In this document: one piece after another, positions 48,568-55,396 of the stretch
Position numbering within the stretch: position 1 is the first letter of the stretch
How the letters are laid out: each line of letters opens with the position of its first letter
Assembly (NCBI GenBank): GCA_025928345.1
Contig: JAICJR010000002.1
Location: 1 to 55,396, forward strand
From: Thermoleophilaceae bacterium
GTDB lineage: Bacteria > Actinomycetota > Thermoleophilia > Solirubrobacterales > Thermoleophilaceae
DNA: 55,396 bases
Direction: 5' to 3'
Translations under genes and position numbers: made by a program
Notes under the pieces: generated by a model
Told to the model about the DNA's origin: nothing
The model's database searches: none
The model's input: only the letters and a program-made list of their open reading frames with translations

Positions 48568-49299
48568 CTATCCGGGCAGCGTTAGCCCCGGCACATGACC
48601 GGGCGCAAGCGCGACGGCGATGCCGAGCGCCGCGACGAAGAGCGCCGTCAGCACGACCGCGGGGCGGCGCCACGGCAGCAGCTTCTCCACCGCCACCAGC
48701 GCCGCGATCACGACCATCCACGCAACGTTCATCACGCCGACCGCGAACAGCGCGGCCATCAGCGCGCCACTCGAACCGACGCAGTACGCGCCGTGCTGCA
48801 GGCCAGTGAGCAGCACGGGACGGTCGCGCCGGCCGGCGAGCTCGGGGTCCCGGCATTGCCGCAGGCAGGCCGACTTGAGCGGCGTGAGCTCGTAGAGCGC
48901 CGCGCCGAGAATCACTCCGGCCGCCACGTACTGGCCGCCGCGATCCCACGCGAGCCACGACAGGTCGAGCGAGCGCACGCCCTCGAACAGCGCATACGCG
49001 AGCGCGCCCGCGGCTAGCCACGTAACGAGGTAGCCGCAGGTGAAGAGGATCGCGTTGCGGCTCGCCACCGCCATCGGCACGAGCGACGGCAGCATCATCG
49101 CGGCCATCATCGTCACCCACACAACGGCGAACCAGCCGAGCGCGCCGAGCGGAGTGCCGGGCCCCATGTCCATGCCGTCCATGCGGTGCGCGGTGATCGC
49201 CCAGGATGCCGCCGCCACCGCGATCAGCACGAGCGCCGGCACGGCGCGCCTCAGCTCAGTGCGCGTTCCAGCTCGTTCAAGCACTCGTTCCATCCCCAC
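48568..49299 (-). CDS. DUF2182-family membrane protein
   Basis: WVTMMAAMMLPSLVPM...YELTPLKSACLRQCRDP...GLQHGAYCVGSS. Confidence 0.88.
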   Translation of the reverse strand: MGMERVLERAGTRTELRRAVPALVLIAVAAASWAITAHRMDGMDMGPGTPLGALGWFAVVWVTMMAAMMLPSLVPMAVASRNAILFTCGYLVTWLAAGALAYALFEGVRSLDLSWLAWDRGGQYVAAGVILGAALYELTPLKSACLRQCRDPELAGRRDRPVLLTGLQHGAYCVGSSGALMAALFAVGVMNVAWMVVIAALVAVEKLLPWRRPAVVLTALFVAALGIAVALAPGHVPGLTLPG

Positions 49300-49676
49300 T
49301 CCTGTGACTCGCGCCGCTCATCGCTTGCGATGCGGCTGTTGACAAGTACCACCGTCGTCGCGCCCTCGGACTCCGCGAAGGAGAGCTCCATCAGCTGCTC
49401 GTTCGAGGGGTCGGAGTCGAACGTCCAGGTCATCACGAGCCGGTGCGGCCGCTCGATCACCTGGTACTCGCCCTGCGCGCTGGATTCGCTGCCGTCCGGC
49501 GCCCGCATCACCACACTCACCGTGCCGCCCACGCGAAGGTCGACCTCCGCCTTCGGCGTCTCCCAGTCCGCGCCGGCGTGGAACCAGCGCCGCATCACCT
49601 CGGCGCTCGTCCAGGCGTCGAACACCTCCTCGGCCGACGCCGCGAACGTGCGCTCGATGCGCAGCACGTGGCTCAA
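49251..49676 (-). CDS. SRPBCC/AHSA1-family protein
   Basis: RIERTFAASAEEVFDAWTSAEVMRRWFHAG...; TTG start overlaps the ArsR stop (TTGA). Confidence 0.87.
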   Translation of the reverse strand: MSHVLRIERTFAASAEEVFDAWTSAEVMRRWFHAGADWETPKAEVDLRVGGTVSVVMRAPDGSESSAQGEYQVIERPHRLVMTWTFDSDPSNEQLMELSFAESEGATTVVLVNSRIASDERRESQEWGWNECLNELERALS

Positions 49677-49990
49677 CGCCGCTCCTCCTGCTCGTCGAGG
49701 TACTCGCCGACCACGTCGAACAAACGCTCCCACCGCTCGCGCTGCGCGTCCAGCCACTGCGACGCCTCGCTGAGCGCCTCCGGCTGGAGAGCGAGGCGAT
49801 GCGTCCTGCCGTCGATCACGCGGCTCACCACCCCGGCGTCCTCGAGCATCTTGAGATGCCGGGAGATCGTCGGCTTCGACACGCCGAAGTCGCGCGTCAC
49901 CTCCCCGACAGTCGCCACCCCGCCGCTCAGCCGCTCGACGATGTCGCGGCGCAGCGGGTGGGCGAGCGCTTTGAACGTATCGTTAGCCAT
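49673..49990 (-). CDS. ArsR-family transcriptional regulator
   Basis: FKALAHPLRRDIVERLSGGVATVGEVTRDFGVSKPTISRHLKMLEDAGVV. Confidence 0.92.
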   Translation of the reverse strand: MANDTFKALAHPLRRDIVERLSGGVATVGEVTRDFGVSKPTISRHLKMLEDAGVVSRVIDGRTHRLALQPEALSEASQWLDAQRERWERLFDVVGEYLDEQEERR

Positions 49991-50003
49991 TGTGCTAACT
50001 ATA
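49982..50003. promoter_or_regulatory. Operator/promoter: GTTAGC-cattgt-GCTAAC (49982-49999) overlapping ArsR ATG; minus -10 TATAGT (49998-50003)
   Basis: Perfect 6-bp inverted repeat over the start codon; -10 is 7 nt from the ATG. Confidence 0.65.
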
Positions 50004-50031
50004 TACGGCGACCAGCAGATAGGAGATGGCC

Positions 50032-50766
50032 ATGACGGAGCACAGGATCGGCACGCAGGAAGAGTGGAAGTCGGAGCGCGACGCGCTGCTCGCGGAAGAG
50101 AAGGAGCTCACCCGCCGCGGCGACGAGCTGACGAAGAAGAGGCGCGAGCTGCCGTGGGTGCCGGTGGAGAACGAGTACGTCTTCGACACCGAGGACGGCG
50201 AGAGGACGCTCGCTGACCTGTTCGACGGACGCTCCCAGCTCGTGATCTACCACTTCATGTTCGGCCCGCAGTACAGCGCCGGTGGCTGCCCGGTCTGCAC
50301 CTCGATCGCGGACACCCTGAATCCGCAGGTGCCGCACCTCGCGGCGAGGGACACCACCCTGATGCTCGCCTCGCGCGCTCCGCTCGATCAGCTGCTCGCC
50401 TACCGGGAGCGGCTCGGCTGGGAGATCCCGTGGGTATCGAGCGACGGCAGCGACTTCAACCGCGACATCGGCTTCCTCAGCACCGAGGAGGAGCTGCAGC
50501 CCTGGCTCGACCGCGGCGAGATCCCGCCCACGGTGGAGCAGAACGCGCGCATGTGCGGAACGAACGCGCTCGGCTACGTGATGGAGCGCCCGGGCCTCAG
50601 CGTGCACGCGCGTGAGAACGGCGGCGTGTACCGCACCTACGTGACGACGGCGCGCGGCCTCGAGGCTCCGGGCATGGCGTACTACGCGCTTCTGGACCGC
50701 ACGCCCAAGGGACGCGACGAGAGCCCGACCGAGCCTCTCTGGCTGCGCCGCCACGACGAGTACTAG
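50032..50766 (+). CDS. DUF899-family thioredoxin-like protein (copy A)
   Basis: LPWVPVENEYVFDTEDGERTLADLFDGRSQLVIYHFMFGPQYSAGGCPVCTSIAD. Confidence 0.92.
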   Translation: MTEHRIGTQEEWKSERDALLAEEKELTRRGDELTKKRRELPWVPVENEYVFDTEDGERTLADLFDGRSQLVIYHFMFGPQYSAGGCPVCTSIADTLNPQVPHLAARDTTLMLASRAPLDQLLAYRERLGWEIPWVSSDGSDFNRDIGFLSTEEELQPWLDRGEIPPTVEQNARMCGTNALGYVMERPGLSVHARENGGVYRTYVTTARGLEAPGMAYYALLDRTPKGRDESPTEPLWLRRHDEY

Positions 50767-51506
50767 GCAGCGTCGGGGTACTCGTCCTTGCGCCAGGCGC
50801 GCGGCTCTTCCTCTTCGGCCTTCGCCGTGCGGTCGAGCAGGAACGCGTGGTACGGCGCGACGAACTGGTCCGGTGCCGTGACCGTGTAGGTGTGGTAGAC
50901 GGTCCCGTTCTCGCGCGCGAACGCGATGTACCCAGGGCCCTCGCGCAGGCCGTCCTCGAGCCCTGCGCCGATGGACCGGCTCCAGTCCTCGAGCCACTCC
51001 GGCGGGTCGTCGATCATGCCCTTCACCTCCGGCATGGCCTGCGCCTGCTCGGGCTTGAGGGCGAGCCCGAAGTCGAACGGGAAGTCCGTCCCGTAGGTCG
51101 AGACGTAGGGGAACTCCCAGCCCATCCGCCGCTTGTACGCCGTGAGCCGATCGATCGGCGCGCGCGAGAAGCAGATGAGCGTGACGTCGCGGTGGTTCAT
51201 GTGCACGAGCGTGCCGCTCAGCTCGTCGCCGAGGTTCGTGCAGCCGGGGCAGGCGCCGAGCTCGTAGTCCGGCCCGAACATGATGTTGTAGGCGAGCAGG
51301 TGCGAGCGCCCGTCGAACAGCTCGGCCAGCGTCTTCTTCCCGTCCTCGGTGTCGAACACGTACTCCTTCTCCACCGGGACCCAGGGCAGGCGCCGCCGCT
51401 CCTCGGTCACCTTCCGGCCGAGCTCGGCGTGCTCGGCCTCGAGCTTTCCAAGCTCAGCGCGGGCGGTCTCCCACTCCTCGCGTGTTCCAATCGTGTGCTC
51501 GGACAT
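50763..51506 (-). CDS. DUF899-family thioredoxin-like protein (copy B)
   Basis: LPWVPVEKEYVFDTEDGKKTLAELFDGRSHLLAYNIMFGPDYELGACPGCTNLGD. Confidence 0.92.
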   Translation of the reverse strand: MSEHTIGTREEWETARAELGKLEAEHAELGRKVTEERRRLPWVPVEKEYVFDTEDGKKTLAELFDGRSHLLAYNIMFGPDYELGACPGCTNLGDELSGTLVHMNHRDVTLICFSRAPIDRLTAYKRRMGWEFPYVSTYGTDFPFDFGLALKPEQAQAMPEVKGMIDDPPEWLEDWSRSIGAGLEDGLREGPGYIAFARENGTVYHTYTVTAPDQFVAPYHAFLLDRTAKAEEEEPRAWRKDEYPDAA

Positions 51507-51554
51507 CAGGCTTCTCCTTCTGGCAATCGACACTCATTGCCTTAGACCGGCGTG

Positions 51555-52922
51555 CTAGGCAGAACTCATCGCCGGCGCGTTTGCGGACTCGGCATCGCCG
51601 CTGACCACGAACAGCCGCCACTCGCCGGGCACGCCCTTGAGCTCGTGCGAGCCACGGTCCTCGAACTCGAGTCCGGAGCCCACCACGAGGTCCCTCACGG
51701 TGCTCGACACGAGCACCTCACCCGGCTGGGCGACGCGCTCGACGCGCGCGGCGATGTGAACGGCGATCCCCGCCAGGTCGTCGGCAAGCGGTACGCATTC
51801 GCCCGTGTGGATCCCGGCGCGCAACCCGAGCCCGACCCCGTGCGCCGCGTCGCGCATGTCGAGCGCGGCGCGCACTGCCCTGGCCGGGCCGTCGAAGGTG
51901 GCGAGGATGCCGTCGCCGGTCGTCTTCACCACGCGGCCGCGGTGGCGCTCGGTGAGCGCGCGGGACGTGCGCTCGTGCTGTTCGAGCAGGTCGCGCCAGG
52001 ACCGATCGCCCAGCTCGGCCGCCCGGCGCGTGGACTCGACGAGATCGGTGAACATCAGCGTGGCCAGCACGCGATCCGCGGCCGGGACGACCGGCCGCCC
52101 CGTGAGGAACTCCTCCACCTCGTCGACGATCGCGTCGTTGCGGACGGCGAACAGATGGTCGCTGCCGGGCAGCGCCATCAAGCGCGCGCTGGGAATTCCC
52201 TCGGCCACGGTCGCCGTCGTCGCGGGCGGGATGAGACTGTCGGTTTCGCGGTACATCACGAGCGTGGGTGCCCGGACGGCCGGCAGCAGAGACCGCACGT
52301 CCAGCTGCTCCTGCATCCGGCCGATGGATCGGAGAGCTCCTGGGCTCACACCCGAACGCGTCAGCCGCGCCCACCACTCCCCGAGCTCCGGGTCATCCGG
52401 CATGCTCGGCGCCCACGCCCTGATGCTCTTCACGTCGCCCCAGTTCTTGAACAGCCAGTCGTAGAAGCGGCGGATGTCCTCGACGGGAATGCCCTGCGGG
52501 TAATCCGGCGCCTGAGACAGCCGCGCGTACGTGCCGTACTGGACCATTGCGCTCACGCGCTCGGGGTGCGCGGCGGCGAGCATCGTCGCGGCCGTACCGC
52601 CCTCCGAGATGCCGAGCACGGCCGCCCGTTCCACACCGAGCGCGTCGAGCACGGCGAGGGCGTCGTCGCTGATGTTCTCGATCGTGTAGCTGCCGGAATC
52701 CCGGTCGGACAGCCCCATGCCCCGCTTGTCGAACACGATGATCCGGGCGAACGAACTGAGCCGGTCGTAGAAGTGCTCCACGAGCGGCAGCGACGGCTCG
52801 ATCTCGAGATGGCTCACGAAGCCTTGGATGACGAGCAGGTCCAGCTCCGATCGCCCGGCGGTCGTGTAGGCGATCGAAACATCGCCGTTGTGTGCGTATC
52901 GGACCGGCGCCCATACGGGCAT
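51555..52922 (-). CDS. Alpha/beta-hydrolase fused to class III adenylate/guanylate cyclase domain
   Basis: Hydrolase VFDKRGMGLSD...LGISEGGTAATML; cyclase LATLMFTDLVESTRRAAELGDRSWRDLLEQHERTSRALTERHRGRVVKTTGDGILATFDGPARAVRAA. Confidence 0.93.
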   Translation of the reverse strand: MPVWAPVRYAHNGDVSIAYTTAGRSELDLLVIQGFVSHLEIEPSLPLVEHFYDRLSSFARIIVFDKRGMGLSDRDSGSYTIENISDDALAVLDALGVERAAVLGISEGGTAATMLAAAHPERVSAMVQYGTYARLSQAPDYPQGIPVEDIRRFYDWLFKNWGDVKSIRAWAPSMPDDPELGEWWARLTRSGVSPGALRSIGRMQEQLDVRSLLPAVRAPTLVMYRETDSLIPPATTATVAEGIPSARLMALPGSDHLFAVRNDAIVDEVEEFLTGRPVVPAADRVLATLMFTDLVESTRRAAELGDRSWRDLLEQHERTSRALTERHRGRVVKTTGDGILATFDGPARAVRAALDMRDAAHGVGLGLRAGIHTGECVPLADDLAGIAVHIAARVERVAQPGEVLVSSTVRDLVVGSGLEFEDRGSHELKGVPGEWRLFVVSGDAESANAPAMSSA

Positions 52923-52997
52923 GAGTCGAGGATAAGACCGCCTATGAGTCGGAAGCAAGGCGCGCCGTCGCCCTCGCACCGCCTCTGCTACCGGCTG

Positions 52998-54080
52998 TCA
53001 AAACGTGGCTGTGATCGACTTTCTCGGCCTGGTGCACTTGGCGAATCCAGTTTGGGGCCCGACGCAATGCCAACCGTGGATTGGCGTCGTCGTGTTGCCC
53101 CCATGACGGAAGAGGATCTTCATTGTGCGCTTGGCGGTGTTGCAGGAGACCGAACCATGGGTCGTGATGTGCGCCATGTTGTGTGGCGGCACCAGGTCCT
53201 CGAGCGATTTCGGCCGGATCGTCCCGCACGATCGCGCCATGCGAACGAGGACTTGCGCGCGTACGGAGGCCAGGTTCGCATCCGCCTGCACAGCGCTCTT
53301 CGCAGTCGCGGTGGAGACGTACACCGTGTTCCTGCCGCCTGCGAGAGCGTGACGCTTGATCCTGAAGCTGTAGTTGAAGTAGTCCGCATTCGGATCACTC
53401 GGATTCCACACGGTCACCGTGCCTTTGAAGCTCGCGACGGCTTCGAATCCCGCTCGGCCGCAACTCGGATGGCACCGCTTCACCTGGAGCCAGGACACCC
53501 TGCAACGGAATTTCGTTCGGCTCAACCGGCTGCATCGCGAATGGAACTCGGCCCGATGGGCGTACGGCTTGCGGAACTTGCGATGGAGCACCGCCCGCAC
53601 GTCACCGCCTGCTTCGGACTTACCGAGCTGCGGCGGTGCTGCCGGCGTGTTCTCTGGCGTGGGCGCGGTCGGCGTGGGCGTGACGACCGGCGGCGGCGCG
53701 GGCGGGCTGTAGAGGTATTCGGTGAGTTCTTCGTTCGTGCCGGAAGGCGCGGATGCGAACAGACAGAGCCTGTCCGACGGGTATTGAACGAAGAATTCGT
53801 GGGTAGCCGTCTCAGTACCCAACGAGTCGTGGAGCGGACCGACATAGATGACGTTCGGAGAGTCGGCATAGCAGGGAACGCTCGGGTCTTCTGCTGTCGC
53901 GAATGCGAACCAGCCGCAATACGAGTCAGCGGCGCACTGGTCTACGGTGCTCGTGAAAGTCGCCTGGACCTGGCCATTCGCGAATGGACCGACGTTGGTG
54001 ATTGAGCCGGAGTCGGCTAGGGCAGGGGGTGCCAGAACGAGGGCACAGGCCCCCAGTAAGACGGCAAGCGCAAAGCGCAT
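52998..54080 (-). CDS. Secreted Cys-rich protein of unknown function
   Basis: Signal peptide MRFALAVLLGACALVLAPPALADS; Pro/Thr linker; multiple Cys; visibly lower GC than surroundings. Confidence 0.75.
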   Translation of the reverse strand: MRFALAVLLGACALVLAPPALADSGSITNVGPFANGQVQATFTSTVDQCAADSYCGWFAFATAEDPSVPCYADSPNVIYVGPLHDSLGTETATHEFFVQYPSDRLCLFASAPSGTNEELTEYLYSPPAPPPVVTPTPTAPTPENTPAAPPQLGKSEAGGDVRAVLHRKFRKPYAHRAEFHSRCSRLSRTKFRCRVSWLQVKRCHPSCGRAGFEAVASFKGTVTVWNPSDPNADYFNYSFRIKRHALAGGRNTVYVSTATAKSAVQADANLASVRAQVLVRMARSCGTIRPKSLEDLVPPHNMAHITTHGSVSCNTAKRTMKILFRHGGNTTTPIHGWHCVGPQTGFAKCTRPRKSITATF

Positions 54081-54267
54081 GGCGAGTCCTCCAGTCAGCG
54101 ACGACTGTGCAAAGCGAGCGATGCCAGGCTCTCATGGATACGGTGCCCTGGCAAACGGGCAGCGGCGTCTCTGTCAGGCCACGAACACGCAGGTGGCAAC
54201 GCGCTTCGGATTTCCCTTCCATAGCAAGTCGAAGCGTGTGAGCACTGTCCTCCCCCGAGATACGCGT

Positions 54268-55326
54268 TCAGCCGCGTAGGGAGGCCACCACGCGCCTGTG
54301 CTCGCGCATCGTCTCCATGCCGTCGCTGCCGGGCTGGCGGCCGAAGCCGCAGTACATCGCCACGCCGAAGTCATCGATGTAGCGCGAGGCGGTGGCGTGA
54401 CGGCGCTTGAGGCCGCGCTCGCCGTCGATCGGCAGCACGATGCCGAGGAACACACGCGCGTCGCCGGGCTCGAGGTCCGCGAGCGGGCGGAAGAAGCTGC
54501 GGTCCTCGCTGCGCAGGTAGCGCGGGCCGGCGAGGTGGAGCCAGTCGACCGTGCGCCCGGACTCCGCCACCGCGAAGTTGGCCATCCGCACGAGCACCGA
54601 GTAGTCGCGCGCCTCGTACATCGGCCACTCGGGGAAGGTGCCGTAGCAGAGGTGGTAGCCCACGAGCACCTCCTCGGGGATCAGGCGCGTGAGGCGCGTG
54701 ACCGGTCCGGCGAAGCGCTCCCAGCCGCCCTCCGTGGTCCATGCGAGCACGCCCTCGATGTCGTGCGTCTCGTAGGCGCAGTCCCATTGGATGGCGAGGT
54801 CCTCGGCCGGGACCTCGCCGAGCAGCCGCTCGAGCTCGCGCGCCACCAACTTCTCGAAGCCGCGCTCGGCCACCGGGTAATCAGCGGCGAAGTTCGCCTT
54901 GAACGCGTTCATCGCGCTCTCCGGGAACGGGAGGCCTACCTGGAAGCGGAGGCCGGGCGGGATCACGCCGTCGTCGCGCAGCGCGCGGAAGCGCTGGTAC
55001 GAGGCGATCGCGTCGTCGATCCGAGGCCAGGATTGGAAGCGCAGCTCGGTCGCGCCCGGGCGGATGCCGAACACGGGCGTCTCGTACGCGTGCCGCGGTA
55101 TGCCGGTGGGCGACTCCGTCTCCTCGAGCACCACCACGTCCGGGCTCGGGCGCGCGAGCTGTTCCCGTTCGTATCCGACCCAGGCGCGGCGCGGGCCGGT
55201 CTCGCCGTCGGGCAGCGCGAACACCATGTCGCCGAACAGCTCGGCGCCGGCGGTGAAGGCGGCGTCGGTGGAATCGGCCGGAAGGCTTCCCACCAGCAGG
55301 AGCTCGGACGTCACCCGTGGCGCCAT
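54268..55326 (-). CDS. Conserved protein, MetE/UROD-like TIM barrel suspected
   Basis: 352 aa; LLLVGSLPADSTDAAFTAGAELFGDMVFALPDGETGPRRAWVGYE; LRFQVGLPFPESAMNAF. Confidence 0.6.
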   Translation of the reverse strand: MAPRVTSELLLVGSLPADSTDAAFTAGAELFGDMVFALPDGETGPRRAWVGYEREQLARPSPDVVVLEETESPTGIPRHAYETPVFGIRPGATELRFQSWPRIDDAIASYQRFRALRDDGVIPPGLRFQVGLPFPESAMNAFKANFAADYPVAERGFEKLVARELERLLGEVPAEDLAIQWDCAYETHDIEGVLAWTTEGGWERFAGPVTRLTRLIPEEVLVGYHLCYGTFPEWPMYEARDYSVLVRMANFAVAESGRTVDWLHLAGPRYLRSEDRSFFRPLADLEPGDARVFLGIVLPIDGERGLKRRHATASRYIDDFGVAMYCGFGRQPGSDGMETMREHRRVVASLRG

Positions 55327-55332
55327 CACCCG

Positions 55333-55396
55333 CTATTCCACCACCAGCACCACGAGCCTGCGCGGCCCGTGCACACCCTCCACGCGGCGGAGCTCG
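55333..55396 (-). CDS. C-terminal fragment of an upstream gene (runs off window); product uncertain
   Basis: Minus translation ELRRVEGVHGPRRLVVLVVE*. Confidence 0.4.
   Translation of the reverse strand, partial: ELRRVEGVHGPRRLVVLVVE

Noticed and set aside
51729-51745. TCACCCGGCTGGGCGAC inside the cyclase gene
   Set aside because: Partial match within coding sequence; no start or -10 at the fixed spacing.

Overview
This is a high-GC actinobacterial chromosomal segment. Gene content and leaderless promoters suggest Thermoleophilia/Solirubrobacterales, but that is inference. It is chromosomal housekeeping and stress territory: I see no IS element, prophage, CRISPR array, tRNA or rRNA. Main content: (i) polyphosphate-linked genes (CYTH-CHAD, PPK2, a second CYTH protein, PAP2); (ii) transporters (P-type ATPase, SulP, NhaP-type antiporter, ion channel, MgtC); (iii) many signalling genes (four intact histidine kinases, a MASE1 type among them; NarL-type and receiver-only response regulators; LuxR regulators; an ECF sigma factor; a class III cyclase fused to an alpha/beta-hydrolase); (iv) many conserved-unknown stress genes (DUF1269, DUF7144, DUF2252, two DUF899, DUF2182). 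The strongest new signal is a recurring 17-bp hyphenated palindrome, TCAYCC-N5-GGATGA-like. It occurs at 8 places upstream of 9 genes. In every case exactly 22 nt separates it from a (T/G)AnnnT-like -10 hexamer, which puts it at about -43, where a class II activator would bind. At five of the genes the -10 lies 6-8 nt from the start codon, implying leaderless mRNAs. I interpret this as an uncharacterised stress regulon. Other notable items are a decayed two-component pair, two tandem AT-rich hairpins with identical pentaloops, an ECF sigma/membrane-protein pair, a holin-like/phosphodiesterase fusion, and convergent DUF899 paralogs sharing a CTAG stop.
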